From assembly GCF_963678635.1 (NCBI RefSeq), contig NC_087068.1, positions 41,315,649-41,379,648 of the forward strand: a stretch of 64,000 nt of DNA, in the 5' to 3' direction. The DNA is from Symsagittifera roscoffensis. Its lineage: Eukaryota; Xenacoelomorpha; Acoela; Convolutidae. Below the pieces are notes generated by a model that did no database searches, was not told the origin of the DNA, and saw only the letters and a program-made list of their open reading frames with translations. Below are positions 22,640 to 35,168 of this stretch, in pieces. The position numbers and the translations under genes were made by a program. Within the stretch, counting starts at the first letter, position 1; every line of letters starts with the position of its first letter.

Positions 22640-25050
22640 AGTTTGCGGCTTATTCCAGTTCGGCGGGGCGGTAATGTTTGAATTTGAATGGCTTGCATTA
22701 TTGCTGTCGTTTAACTCTTTGTTTGTAGACCTTACGATGAAAACTTTCTCAGCACCATGCAACAAGACATTATGGGTGCTTTCACAACCAGTTTTAGTGC
22801 ACTTGCGGGCTTTAGGGCTTTTTCGGAACATGTGGTCAGGTTGAAAGCAAGCAAAACACAACCTATTTTGTGCGGAGAATTGAGCTAGTTGAGTTGGGGT
22901 CTTTTCCTTAAACACAGAACAACTCCTAAACACAAGAGTTGATGTTTACCCTTGCACTGGAGGCACGGAGCATAAAATGGTTTTTCAACTTTTAAAGCAG
23001 CGGCAAAAAATTTTGTAGGTGGTTTATGGAAACCAGTCTTTGGAGTCTCCTCAGGTCGTGACTTATTCTGACTCACACGCATAAGTTCATGTGCCTCAGC
23101 CTTGTCGCGGAGCCAATCATTAAAGTCTAAAACGGTTGGCTGTCTCCAACATTTCTTTACACAGTGGAGAGACCAAGACTCTTTCATATTTGGAGGCAAT
23201 TTTGAAATAACTTGATTCAAAACGGATGTACTCTTCAAGTCGTACTCATATCCTAACGATTTTAAAACAGCGACAAGACTGGATATACAGGAAGCGAAAC
23301 TGATAATGCTTTCTGAATTGTGCATTTTGAGAGGTGGAAAATTCGAATTTTTTTCAAGATGAGCTGCCACAATCGTCTGTGGCTTCCAAATTTCCTCTCT
23401 AGAGTTTTCAAAGCGGCCTTGTAGAATACCTCACTGTAAGCCAATTCGGCAGTTGCATTCTTCGCTTTGCCTGAAACGAGAGTAAAACATCACTTAAAAT
23501 TTTTGCATCGATTACACTTTTGAACTGACCAAACCATTCAGGCCACTGCAATAGATTTCCGTCGAAAGAAGACAATTTTCATTCAAGCAAGTAACCTTTC
23601 TGGCTCAGTGTCACGATTTCAGATAGATCTTGATTTGTGCTTGGCTTACTGTCCGAGGACGTAAATGGGCCATATTGTTTGTTCTCATTTGTATAAAGCG
23701 CCATCATCGGTTTTGAATAGATAGCGGCGTCTAAAGCTTTAGGATCACCGTTATAAAAAGTTGTTCCTCCGCTAGAGAACGGTTGAACATTCGATGGCTG
23801 TGTGACATAATATGAGTTAGGGGAGAAGGTGACTGTTGGAGGATTGAGAGAACCAACATTAGTTGGTAAAAGCGGTTGGTACACAAAATTTGCGGAATTA
23901 CTTGGGAAAAAGGTTTGTTAAGCAATGGGCATTGAGCTCGTCGGGATATTAGAATGATGAAAACTACTCTGCATCAAAGGGTTGTAGTTGTATAGGTTGG
24001 TCAAAGGTAGCTGTTCCTGTGGCACATACGTACTGTTTACATTTGGATTTGGCAAGCTGACACTTGTATTTGATGTATGAGGGACGTTAACACTCTGTGA
24101 GTTTATACATGTGGTTTCGAAATAATTATAAACTAGAGTTATTAATCATCGTCAGATTTCTACTGAAAGGCGGTTCAAAACTTGAAAATGACAAGAACTC
24201 GGAAGTTGGTTCCCAATTGACACTTTGGACTGGCGCCACGGGTTGAACTATCACCTGAGTTGGGAATTGAGTGTTCACCCATATTTTTGTCCTGTCTTCC
24301 TTCGTTCGGTTCTCCTGAACGGCCATTGCCAATTTCGATCTGCTACGACGAAGTTCACAAATTTCAGAGGCGTCTTCCAGATATTCAGCCTCTTCGATAG
24401 TTGCTTCAGCTAGCTTTTGACGGTTTTCCTACAACCACATCAAGATCAAGTTGACACTTCATCGACTGAATCTGGATCTCTTGCTTCTTCAAACGAAGCT
24501 TAGCCTCTACTTGGCGTTCAACTTCCTCGCGTCTAATTTTTGCAAGGACTGCCTCTCTTCGACGCTCACTCGAAGTCATTGATGCAATCTTAGAACGCTG
24601 TGAAAGGGGTTTCTTGGAACGGACGGATTCGCTTGGCGTTGGGGTTCGTGTAGTTGCTACCTGGTCCTCTTGTTGTTTAATTTGAAAGTAATTTTTAGCT
24701 AGACCTAATACATCGTCATTTCTTGCAGTGATAGATCCTAGGTAAAACTGAAGTTGATTTGTTGTTTCAGCAGCGTTGTTGCTGTGCATAGACAAAGATT
24801 TAAGCTCATCATTTTTCTCAATAATTTTTTGTAAGCAAATGTTAGATTTTTCTATGTACGTTTCATTTTTAGCTGGTCTATCATTCGCAGTTATATAATC
24901 CGTAATTTTGGCATGGTAATCGAAAAGATTTGTTTCCAACTCATTCCTGGCAAAATAAATTTTGTTTAGCTTCTGGCCAAGATCAAGCTCCGTTTTGAAA
25001 TAATTGTTTTCAAATAAGAGCAAAAAAATAGTGTCGGTTGACGGAATCAA
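22640..25050 (-). pseudogene. Element 1 gag
   Basis: Starts with MIPSTDTIF at 25,050. It contains an N-terminal helical region, a basic coiled-coil-like stretch (RRREAVLAKIRREEVERQVEAK) at about 24,470-24,560, a long Asn/Pro/Ser/Thr-rich linker, a DUF1759-like capsid region at about 23,150-23,560, and zinc-knuckle cysteines (CLQCKGKH; CFACFQPDH) at 22,830-22,960. Gag would build the particle and package RNA. Frameshifts and deletions split it into at least six ORFs. Confidence 0.85.
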
Positions 25051-25206
25051 ACTAAAGCCAATTCAAGTAGCCGCGTCCTATACCGAACGAGAGGACCCTC
25101 GCAAGACCCCTACAATTCTCGTTGCCTACGGAACAGAAGGGCAACAAAATACAAGATTGAAAATAAAGATGAATTTAACTAATGAAAAAAAAATCAAGAT
25201 TTATAA

Positions 25207-25890
25207 TGCCTAACAAATGTTAAGTATTCTTCGACGGTTGTCATTTGTGAAAGCTTTTGCTTATCTGCTTTTCTTTTCCTTGAACTTGGTCGACGACCTT
25301 TAATTTTATTGATAAGTTCGGACAGATTGGGGAAATAACGTCGAATGACTCTCAAATTTTTTGTTTTTAAAAACGCCGGTTTAAAACGCCAGAGGATGAA
25401 TTAATTTAGGCTTACGAATTAGTTTTTTGTTGCTAGCTTTTATTTTGATATTTCATTTTTTTTGTCACATTAATTGTTAATTTTCCTGTTTCAACCAAAC
25501 GTCCATAAATATTGGGGTATTTTGACGGTGTACGTAAAAAATGGCTGATATTTTGTTTTTATAATTGTTTAAAATTCTAATCAGACTTTCTGGTGTGAGT
25601 TGGTTATCGTTGTTTGATCTATGCTTGCTCAATGAATTATTTATAACATCGTGCCAAATTATAAAATTTTTCTCTATCATACCTTTTGAGGAATTGCTTA
25701 AAAGATACTGAACAGTCTTTTGCCGCTTATTTGCATTCAAATTAAAGCCTAAACCTGGAACTGCTTTAAAAGTGTCGTCGAGGCGTTTTTGTAGAGTTAA
25801 TGGTAATGTATTTACGGAGTGATGGAGAGAACTCGCAGCAATTATGAACACCATTGAGAGTGATAAGCAATACGGTTGTTTTAATGGCAA
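25207..25890 (-). pseudogene. Element 1 copy of the ORF upstream of gag
   Basis: The first 137 codons (25,477-25,890) match the 227-codon ORF of element 2, including FIIWHDVINNSLSKHRSNN and ISAIFYVHRQNTP. A frameshift near 25,500, further indels near 25,380 and substitutions break the rest, although its 3' end is still recognisable to about 25,207. It lies between leader and gag on the same strand. Confidence 0.75.
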
Positions 25891-27118
25891 TCAATTCAAG
25901 GAGTCTGTTGATGTAAAGTCGTCACATAGAAATGAAAAGAAAAAAATAATTATCACGATAATAACTTTAAGTTTTAAGAACCCTTAGCTGAGGGTTTTGT
26001 AAGGTTTTGCTAAGGCTTGGATTCAGTTCTATTTAAATTAACGCACACGGTTTATCTGTTAAACTCAACAACGTTACGGCGAAACGGTATTAGTAACGGT
26101 CGAGGCGGTATGCGGCCGAAAACGGGGCGAGCCGCGCAAATTTTAAAAGTTTATCCAACCACTGGAGGAAACCGAGGTAGGACTTCACTCAAAAAACTTG
26201 CTCGACACGAATGACGGTATAAACGGTTGAACGGGCGAAACGAAAACGGTGTTTTCCGATTTTGCTCTAAATTCGGGCAAACAAAAATTTTTTCTTTTAG
26301 GTGAAAGTTTTGGGAAAAATTGGAATAATTTTTTTTTTCGAGAAATTTTTTTTTTGAAAATTTTTTCACTTTTTTTTGCAAAAATTTTTTGGAAAATTTT
26401 CTGGATTTTTTTTTCGCAAAATTTTTTGGGTTCGAGACTATCCTGAGGTAATAGGGTACTGGGTATGAACTAGGATTAGGTATTTGTACGGTCTTAATCG
26501 GTTTGCAATTAACAACATCGTATGTAATTTTATAGCTCTCATAATCAAAAAAGTAGCACTTTTTTTGGTTAAAAAACTAGGACAAATTAGAGTCTAAAAG
26601 TTAGTTGAAAGCACAGGTTCGATCTTACAAGTTTTTTGCAGGTAGTTCACCGGGTCTGAGTCCAAAAGTACACGAAGATTCCACAAAAAAAACCACTTGC
26701 CGCCTTGTGTGATGTCAGCCTCTGGGTTGTCAGCTTTGTTTTGACTAGTGGTGCTTTCCCCGTTTTGACTTGAGGTCAAACGAAATTGTGGGGGGCTCCT
26801 TGATTTGCAGTTTTATTGAATGGTTCCAACAGCCATGCTAAAGCGCCCAAACGCCGTGATGCTTCACCGAAGTATAAATTAGTGTATAGTAAATTCCTTG
26901 GGTGAAGACAGACTTAGCAGAATTTTGCTTATACGTGGGATTAGAATAAACTTCAAAACTCACAACTTTGGGCTTTCATTGAGATTATCAAAGCAATGAT
27001 ATTCGCTCGATACAAAAACATTTTTGCCTAAAGAAGACTTAGCGAGGTTCGGTAGAAGTAGAAGGCTGAGATAACTCTGAGACAGATAATCTTTTTTTCC
27101 AGAGTCGCGTCACCAAAA
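25891..27118 (-). other. Element 1 5' leader and primer-binding site
   Basis: Non-coding leader with a T-rich block at 26,320-26,430. On the sense strand the LTR is followed by TTT and then TGGTGACGCGACTCTGG (27,098-27,115), a primer-binding site beginning with the usual TGG. The priming tRNA was not identified. The segment at 26,590-26,780 has near-identical counterparts in element 2 and its duplicate. Confidence 0.7.
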
Positions 27119-27576
27119 TATTCTGGCCTTTTTTATAACTTTTTCATAGCCTATAAAAACAGGAAACAGAATCGGTTGAATTCAAGAGAATCAATCAACG
27201 GCGACTTTTAGTAATTTTTATTGCACGGAATTAGCAACAACATTACACGTATCAAGTTAAAAAGTGGGCTTATTCATGCCCTGATTTGTGTGATTTATGT
27301 GTTTTTTTCACAATGAGTTAATACTTAGTTCACGCAGTTTAATTAACAGAACTCAATTGCAAACTAATTGGAACCGATTAAAAAATTAGCATTTTGTGTT
27401 CTGTCAGGTTCGGCTCAAATAGCATTCTCAAATGAAACGACTTAGGTGAGAATCGAACCCACGCCGAACTCCCCGGAACGCACTATGTATACGCTGAGCT
27501 ATATAGCGGGTATTGCTAAGCAACTATACTGGCTTTATACTATACTTTCATACTTTAATGCTATTTAGCATTAACA
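27119..27576 (-). repeat. 5' LTR of element 1
   Basis: 458 bp. Carries the tRNA-like block at 27,439-27,508. A point change in the would-be acceptor strand (TATAGCG against TATAGCT) separates it from the other copies. Confidence 0.9.
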
Positions 27577-28090
27577 AAGTTATTTGATCTCGGTAATTAA
27601 CATTGTAAAACCACTAATAAGACTACCCCAAGGATGCTCGGGCTCTTCTGTAGTCCCTAACTTGTAATTTTTTTTAAAAAAATGTTCTAAAATTGTTCAA
27701 ATGGCATTTTACTTGTAAGAAATGATGTAAAAATTTCGTTCACATGTTCACGCTAACATGTTTTGATGCAGTTTATAACTGAAAAGTCATTTTGGCTCTT
27801 TTACTTTTCCCTCCCTCTCACATCACATAAGCATCCATTTCATTGTGTAACGAGTGATTTTACAAAAACGAGTATGAGGTCAAAGTATGCTTGCTTTGGC
27901 TTAACTAGTGCGTATGCCAAATTTTATAACAGTCCGAAAGTGAGAACGAAAAAATTACTTTGAAAAAATTACAGGGGAAGTGGTTATTTTTCTCAGTTTA
28001 CCATCCTCTTTCATATTCAATTTTGAAAAATTTATTTAACGTTGTCATAATGCAATGAAATTTTGCATTATGACAACGTTTTGCATTATG
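27577..28090. repeat. Interspersed repeat family with perfect palindrome
   Basis: Family motifs are GTGTAACGAGTGATTTTAC near 27,845 and CCCCACCTGC-type blocks just beyond. 28,038-28,055 and 28,063-28,080 form a perfect 18-bp inverted repeat (AACGTTGTCATAATGCAA) with a 7-bp loop. Confidence 0.65.
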
Positions 28091-28091
28091 A

Positions 28092-29075
28092 CAGCGCTTG
28101 GCAACTTGGCTCTTTTTGCTTTCCCCCCACCTGCAATTTTTTACTGGTAAACTTACTGTTCACATTGTCCAATCATTATGAAAATTGGGCTCTTTTCCAG
28201 TTCCCCCTTCAATTTCAACTTTGAAAAGCTTTTTTAACCTTGTCATAATGCAATGAAATTTGACTTGGTGAACAAATCGATAACAGATTTGTTCTTCATA
28301 CTTTACAGCGTAACATCATGCATATAACAGTATTAACACGTAAAACAAACACAAAACTTGGAATTTTGAAAGGGAGAACTGGAAAAAGGCCGAGGAAGGA
28401 AAAAAGGACCAAGTTAACATCCTCCCCCAAAAGCCATTGGGGGATGTTAAATTGGTTCTAAGCTGGGAATTTTCAGCCACCCAGAATCGAGCATTGTTCA
28501 TGCAGCGCTTGGCAACTTGGCTCTTTTTGTTTTCCCCCCACCTGCAATTTTTTACTGGTAAACTTACTGGTCACATTGTCCAATCATTATGAAAATTGGG
28601 CTCTTTTCCAGTTCCCCCTTCAATTTCAACTTTGAAAAGCTTTTTTAACCTTGTCATAATGCAATGAAATTTGACTTGGTGAACAAATCGATAACAGATT
28701 TGTTCTTCATACTTTACAGCGTAACATCATGCATATAGCAGTGTTAACACGTAAAACAAACACAAAACTTGGAATTTTGAAAGGGAGAACTGGAAAAAGG
28801 CCGAGGAAGGAAAAAAGGACCAAGTTAACATCCTCCCCCAAAAGCCATTGGGGGATGTTAAATTGGTTCTAAGCTGGGAATTTTCAGCCACCCAGAATCG
28901 AGCATTGTTCATGCAGCGCTTGGCAACTTGGCTCTTTTTGCTTTCCCCCCACCTGCAATTTTTTACTGGTAAACTTACTGTTCACATTGTCCGATCATTA
29001 TGAAAATTGGGCTCTTTTCCAGTTCCCTCTTCAAATTCAACTTTGAAAAGCTTATTTAATTTTGTCATAATGCAA
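28092..29075. repeat. 411-bp tandem repeat, 2.4 units
   Basis: Two complete 411-bp units (28,092-28,502 and 28,503-28,913) differ at only a few positions. A third partial unit runs from 28,914 to about 29,075 before diverging. Each unit contains an imperfect hairpin around TCCCCCAA...TTGGGGGA. A 61-codon ORF recurs in both units but has no recognisable domain. Confidence 0.9.
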
Positions 29076-30050
29076 TGAAATTTGGCGTGCTATGTTACGC
29101 TGTAAAGTATGAAGAACAAATCTGTTCACAATTATCGATTTGTTCACCACGCCAAATTTCATTGCATTATGACAACGTTAATTAGGCTTTTCAAAATTGA
29201 ATTTGAAAGAGGGGGGAACTGGAAAAGAGCCGGGGCGAATAGTTGTTTTACTGCACGCCACGCAAAATTTTTCTTTTTTATGACAACGCTTAAAACCTAC
29301 ACATTCAAATTCATAATTAAGGGAGCGAATCTAGGCTCTTTTTCCTTCCCCCCACTTCACACGACCTTCGATAAGTTAGTGTAACAAGTGGTTTTACGAG
29401 GTTGCGTATGAAGACCAAATATGCTTGTCGTAGCCATATTGGTCTGTATGTGAATTTTCATAACAATCGGACAATGTGGTCAACAAATTCACATGTAAAA
29501 TTTGCAGGTGGGGGGAAAGGATAAAGAGCCCGAATCTAGAAAAGAGATTTTGATGTCGATACCTCGTGTCATCGCGCACTTAGCCATATTATGGGAGAAC
29601 GGAGGACTCTTTTCTTTTTTTCTCACCCCCCCCCCACCTCACTCAAACAAGAATTTTATGGTCTAATAAGTGGTTTTACAAGGTTATTTATGAAGACTAA
29701 ATATGTTTGGGCTCTTTTTCCTCCTCCCCCCCCCCCCACCTGCTAGTTTTTATATTTGAAGTTACTGTTCACTTTGTCCGAGTGTCAAGAAAATTGACTA
29801 TCAGACTTTTAGGCCATGACAAGCATATTTAGTCTTCACAATTAACCTTGTAAAACCACTCGTTAGACCATAAAATGCATTTAAAATTCAAGTCGGGATG
29901 GAAAAGGAAAAATAGCCTATGTTTGTCATGGCCTAATTAGTCTTCATGTGAATTTTCATGACAATCGGTTAAAGTGAACAGTATTTTCAATTATAAAAAT
30001 TTGCAGGTGGGGGAAAAAGAAAAAGAGCCGAATGGAGACAGGATGGAAGA
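29076..30050. repeat. Interspersed repeat cluster
   Basis: Tail-to-tail pieces of the same family: GAACAAATCTGTTCACAATTATCG near 29,115 matches 40,078 and 42,985. Several GTGGTTTTACGAGG/AAGG blocks each follow a run of Cs and the CACCTGC motif. Homopolymer C runs occur at 29,626-29,637 and about 29,728-29,738. Confidence 0.7.
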
Positions 30051-30792
30051 AAGAGAAGGGTGATCTAACTGACTCCGATTCTACCTGCTTCGAGAATTAT
30101 ATTAAGCTGTTCTTCTTTTTGTGCTGGAGTAAGTTCTACTTCTACTTTTTCTGCCCTTTTTTTGTAAGTTTTTCTTGGTTCTTTGAAGTTTTCTTGGTTT
30201 TCCATGGTTGCTATCTTTTTCAAGCTTATTACTTTTTATGAGTTTTGGTTTAGTTTTTATGCTTTTTACTATTTACTTAGAACCACGTTTTATACACTCA
30301 TTCTTATATTTTCTGATTTATGATCCTTGCTCAAATTTCCTGATATTAAAGCGCGCGAAAAGTTTAGTCAAATGCCAGATGAAAAAGACTATCCGGATCT
30401 TTTTGAAAAATTACACTACGTTTACAATCGGCGATACGATATTTCCCCACTTTACTATCAGCGGCTCCCAAAGAAAAACCAACCACAATCCGCCCCCCCC
30501 CCCCCCCCCCAACAATTCATAACTTTTGATTCACATAACGTTCTGAAGAATTATACATTGCACTCTTTGCTAAAACCTAGGTCTATTTTAAAGATTTGGG
30601 CAAAAAGTGGTCTCAATATGCTAAAAATTGAGCTCATTCGGCTCTTCTTGTTAAGATTGGGGTGCTTTAGCTCAATTGTATAAAAATTTGGCTCATTCAG
30701 CACCCTCCATGAAAAAACAGAGATCAAAATTTCGACCCGGGAACAGATTTTTGTAAAACATTTTACTTCTTTACGTTTTATTTCCCCCCTCC
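30051..30792 (+). other. No recognised gene; one coding-like stretch
   Basis: An ORF at 30,327-30,683 begins with a charged, coding-like stretch (EKDYPDLFEKLHYVYNRRYD), then a poly-C tract at about 30,494-30,510 gives a proline run, after which it looks random. I do not recognise it. It could be a decayed exon or gag fragment. Element 2 begins after CCTCC at 30,788-30,792. Confidence 0.3.
30788..30792. other. Target-site duplication, left (CCTCC)
   Basis: Identical to 39,924-39,928 immediately outside the other LTR. The same five bases also follow the duplicated LTR at 42,831-42,835. Confidence 0.85.
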
Positions 30793-31251
30793 TATTCTGG
30801 CCTTTTTTATAACTTTTTATAACTTATAAAAACAGGAAACAGAATCGGTTTAATTCAAGAGAATCAATAAACGGCGAATTTTAGTAATTTTTTATTGCAC
30901 GGAATTAGCAACAACATTACACGTATCAAGTTAAAAAGTGGGCTTGTTCATGCCCTGACTTGTGTGATTTATGTATTTTTTCACAATGAGTTCATACTTA
31001 GTTCACGCAGTTTAATTAACAGAAACTCGTTTGAAAACCAATTTTGAACCGATTAAAATATTAGCATTTTATGTTCTGTCAGGTTCGGCTCTAATAGGAT
31101 TCTCAAATGAAACGACTTAGGTGAGAATCGAACCCACTCCGAACTCCCCGGAACCCACTATGTATACGCTGAGCTATATAGCTGATATTGCTAAGCAACT
31201 ATACTGGCTTTATACTATACTTTCATACTTTAATGCTATGTAGCATTAACA
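30793..31251 (-). repeat. 3' LTR of element 2
   Basis: 459 bp, sense strand TGTTAATGC...CAGAATA. tRNA-like block at 31,114-31,183. The stop codon of pol lies inside this LTR. Confidence 0.93.
31114..31183 (-). promoter_or_regulatory. tRNA-like block in element 2 3' LTR
   Basis: Same A box TAGCTCAG, B box GGTTCGATTC and intact T arm as in the other copies. One substitution lies just before the T stem (GAGTGGG against GCGTGGG). Confidence 0.75.
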
Positions 31252-32700
31252 TCCTCCACCCCCGAAGGAGCGAGAACCGGAACGAGCTTAACGAGCGGCC
31301 GAGTGTAGTTTCCGGAAACGGTCCTTAGGTTTGCGGAGCGAGCGGTGTTGTCTTTGCCGTAGTTTAGCGACATTATGCGTGCTAGTGGGTAGTGGCCCCT
31401 AGGGCTAGTGGATTCAACTAACCACACCATATCTCCCGTTTTCAAAGAGTATTCGGGAGGAGCATGCCACTTAACTCTTTTATTGAGTGTAGGGACGTAC
31501 TCACATAACCATCGCTGCCAAATTGCGTTTGCGTACGACTGCGCGCGGGCATAGCGTTTAGAGTGAAAATAGTTTTCACTTGATCTTAGAGACAGAAACG
31601 TTAGACTGTGCTGACCTAAGAGGAAATGATTCGGCGTCAAAGCCTCAAGACTATCGGGGTCGTCAGAAAAAGAAGTGAGTGGACGGGCGTTTTGTGAACC
31701 TTCAACTAGGCACATGGTTGTGTTCAAAATCTCGTCAGTCAACTTTCTTGACCCTAAGATTGCATAAAACACACGCTTACAACTGCGCACCATTCGCTCC
31801 CATGCTCCACCTTGATGTGGTGCACTTGGCGGATTATACTTCCACTTAATGCCTTTGTGTACGAGCGACAGTGGAGCTTCTGCGTTCCATTTTTTGATGC
31901 CTAGAAGATGCTCTTTTTCGGCTCCTACAAAGTTTGTTCCGTTGTCTGACCAAATTATTGAGGGTGTTCCTCGCCTAGAAATAAAGCGCTCGATAGCCAT
32001 CACACATGAACTTGTGTCCATGGATGGAACCAACTCAATGAGTTGTTAAGCAAGTAAATAGAAAACCCCAGCGTTTCTCGGAAGATCGACGAATGGTTAC
32101 ATGAAATGGTCCAAAATAATCGACGCCGCAGTTCGAGAACGGTGGCTGGCGGTAACCTAGACGCTCCGCGGGAAAGTCAGACATCATTGGAGTAACGGTT
32201 TTCGCTTTTCGCTTTCTACAGCACACGCAATGTGTTTCAATAGCTCTTAGTGCAGATCTTAAGCGTAGTACAACAAATTGCTGATGAATGACGGAACGAA
32301 GGTAGTCGACTGACTGATGTTCGTGCTTAATGTGATAAAAACGGAGAAACAATCGGATTAGGCGATGGCGGCTATCCAAAATTATTGGATGGCGAGTTTC
32401 GAATGCGGTTGCAGAGAGACGTTGGATATGGCCGGTAGATCTAATTAAACCGTTCGGCCCGATAAAAGGCGAATACGATGATATACGGCTCAATGTTTTC
32501 ACATTTTTTCCAGCTGCTAATTGTTTACTTTCAGCTGGGAATGACTCTAACTGCGAAAGTTGCAAAAGTTTTTCCTCTGAAATGACAAGTTCTGCTGGAT
32601 CAATTTTGGCCTTATCTGGTGATCTGAAATGTCTATGCTTAGGTGAGAGTCTCAACATATATGCGACCAGTCGCTTTATCTTGGAGAACGAGCTATACTC
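31236..32700 (-). pseudogene. Element 2 integrase with DUF5641-like tail
   Basis: Splices element cDNA into host DNA. The zinc-binding N-terminus runs from HPIILDSRHR through HIKHEH to CVCCRKRK (about 32,220-32,400). The catalytic core has VDYFGPF (first Asp, about 32,120), WSDNGTNFVG (second Asp, about 31,935) and PHQGGAWERM (Glu, about 31,800), so all three acidic residues are kept. The C-terminal segment (VKWHAPPEYSLKTGDMVWLV, then RGHYPLARI) is the DUF5641-like region typical of BEL/Pao. One break near 32,035-32,050 (stop plus small deletion) separates core parts. The last codons and stop lie in the LTR. Confidence 0.9.
31252..31263 (-). other. Polypurine tract of element 2
   Basis: Sense GGGGGTGGAGGA, directly against the TG of the 3' LTR and inside the last codons of pol (a run encoding Gly-Val-Glu-Asp). 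Confidence 0.75.
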
Positions 32701-35165
32701 TTCCCAAGGGAAGGCAAAGTCAGTCGAAACTGCAGTACACGGAAAATTGGAAGAGACCTCTAAACCCTCGTTTAGATCGTAGACCGGACCATCCAGGCGA
32801 ATTTTGTCAGTAACTTCCCTATTTGGATTGGAAGGCCAATCAGAAGTTTTCAAAAAGGAAGGGCCGTTTACCCAACTGCTTTGCTTGAGATTGTCAGCAG
32901 TAATACATCTGGTTCCGGTGTCAGCGGGTTTGTCTCCACTCAAAACATGGAACCAATGGTCAATTGATGTTGACTCCAGAATCTCGGCTACTCGATTGGC
33001 TACAAACACGGGCTGTTTGCTTGTCGAGTTCAACCACTGAAGGACTGTTGTGCTGTCAGTCCACATGAACACTTTTGAAATAATCAGTGTCAGAGCTTTC
33101 TCGATATCATCCTTCAGGCGACTGGCAAGAAGCGCAGCCTGAAGTTCCAACTTCGGAATTAAAAGCATCTTCATCGGGGCTACTCTTGCTTTACCCAAAA
33201 ACAAACGCTAGTTGACATTTGGAACAGGCGTTTTTCTGAGCTCGAAGGAATGCTACAGAACAGAAAACGTCCAATGAGCTATCACCGAACACGTGCAGCT
33301 CAACCTCATCTACTGAAAAGTCAAAATAGCAACGAGGTATTTTGAGCTGCCCTAAAACTGACAAGCCAGAGTGCCATTCAGTGAATCTGCGGCACAACTC
33401 AATTGGCAGTGGGTCGTCCCACTGTTGGCCACTCAATCTCCAGATATCTTTCAGCAACAAGCGTGCGCGTACGGTATACGGGGCGACAAGACCTATGGGG
33501 TCGAACACGGAGGACACAAAACTAAGGACCGATCGCTGCGTAACAGAATCTTTGAGTTCGCGGTTGACTCCTCTGCTCACAACCAACGTATCGGTGACGT
33601 AGTCCCATTTGAGACCGAGAACATGCGATGCGGTTTCCGGATTAATCGCAGCGGTAATAATTTCCTTACTGTTGTTAGCGCTGGTCTTAGGGGGATTTAG
33701 TTTCGAAGACAAATTGGGAACGTTGCTAATAAATTTTGTAAGATTAAACCCACCCAACTTAAGCAGTTCAATTAAACTGCGACTTAACCTTAAGGCAGTT
33801 TCTGGGGTTTTCACAGACCCAAGGTAGTCATCCATGTAAAAGTTGTTAAGCACGGCGTAAGCGGCATCGGGGTAACGATATTGGTTATCGACGGCTGTTC
33901 GGCGAAGAGCATAGTTAGCACATGTCGGAGAATCTTTCGCTCCAAATATATGCCTTGTAATTGAAATACACTCACATCTGATGTGGGGTCCTCCCGCCAC
34001 AAAAAACGCAAGGAACGTTGATCGCTTTCTAGTAAGCCGACCTGCATAAACATGCCTTCGATATCTGCGGAAATTGCCTATTTGTGCTCTCGGAAGCGCA
34101 TTAAAATGAATAAAAGGTTCTGAAGCAGATCGGGGCCGACGAGAAGGGAGTTATTCAGTGAACTGCCGTGAAACCTAGAAGCACCGTTTAAAACGCGCCG
34201 AACTTTGCCGGGTTTGTTCGGATTTAAAACTGGGTGGTGCGGTACGTACCATTCTCGGTCTGAACGGTTTTTTGAGTCGTGAGGGCTAACCGGGACCACG
34301 TAACCCTTCTCGACATCACTTCGGATATCTGATGCGTATTGAGTTTTCAGGTTTAATTTTTTCTCTAGACGCTTTTCAAGAGACTTAAACTGGACCAACG
34401 AAGCGTAAAAGTTATTGGGAAGATGAATGTTGTCATCAGCCCAGAGCATTCCGACAATATAACGACTGCCATCATGAATCGTGGTTGAGTCAAGAATTTT
34501 TTGTGCACGTTTATCAGCTGAGGAACGGGGATCAGCTTGTTTAAACGCGCCATACGACTCTAGCTCGTACCATTTCTTCACTTGGTCAGCAAGTGCTACG
34601 TCCTCAACATTGCACTTGAAAGTGGTGGCTCGAACACCAATTGGTGATGGAAGTGGGCCACTGAGAACCCAGCCAATGGGCATACGGACAGCGACAGGAG
34701 TGTTTTGATTTCGTCCTTGGAAGTATTCGAGAGGCTTGATTGCATGAAAGACATCCTGCCCTAATATCATCTCAACGTCGGAATAGTTGTAGACACTAGG
34801 TTTAATTGGCTGCAGATGTGGAAACTTGTCTTGGAAAATGGTAACGTCAATGGTTTCGGAACCAACGCTCAAACTGTCTTTCACAAACGGCGTAACCCTA
34901 AACGAGTATTCATGGTGGTCGAATTTGGCAAAAACATTCACTTCGACTTGTTGCTTGGGAACAGATTCCGTCGAATTGAAGCCGTTTACCAGAATATCTA
35001 GCTTTTGGCCAGTTAAGTTTAAACGCTGTACTAGGCCCGCCGAGACCCATGAGTGGGTACAACAGGAATCGCACATTACAAGAGCAGTGGTCACATCTGT
35101 ATGTGAACTTATTTCCAATTGAAGCACAGGAAGGAGTCCCGTTAGTTTCTTGTAAGACGGTGAAC
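32700..35165 (-). pseudogene. Element 2 protease, reverse transcriptase and RNase H
   Basis: Protease (DUF1758-like) has the catalytic aspartate in MCDSCCTHSW at about 35,070. The linker YIVGMLWADDNIHLP is at about 34,440. RT starts around FHGSSLNNSLLVGPDLLQN and has FYMDDYLGS, with the YMDDY codons at 33,824-33,838. RNase H has VFGDSSLDVF (Asp), LELQAALLASRL (Glu), MWTDSTTVLQWL (Asp) and ADTGTR (Asp). All catalytic residues that I can place are present. Inactivating changes: a TAG after REHK at about 34,078, a one-base loss near 33,955 and a frameshift near 33,195. In life this would copy RNA to DNA and remove the RNA strand inside the particle. Confidence 0.92.
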
Positions 35166-35168
35166 CGG

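Larger units (their letters stand above)
18295..27576 (-). mobile_element. BEL/Pao LTR retrotransposon, element 1 (inactive)
   Basis: A 9.28-kb element read on the minus strand: 5' LTR 27,119-27,576, PBS, leader, extra ORF, gag, protease, RT, RNase H, integrase plus tail, PPT, 3' LTR 18,295-18,752. The LTRs start TGTTAATGC and end CAGAATA or CGGAATA on the sense strand. Flanks AAATT and AAGTT suggest a 5-bp target-site duplication with one change. The coding region is broken into more than ten ORFs, and catalytic residues of protease and integrase are lost. It belongs to the same family as element 2 but is older and more decayed. Confidence 0.9.

Noticed and set aside
30032..30241. A 69-codon aromatic-rich ORF, possible membrane protein
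   Set aside because: The hydrophobic residues come from T-rich DNA; there is no start context, homologue or neighbouring gene to support it.
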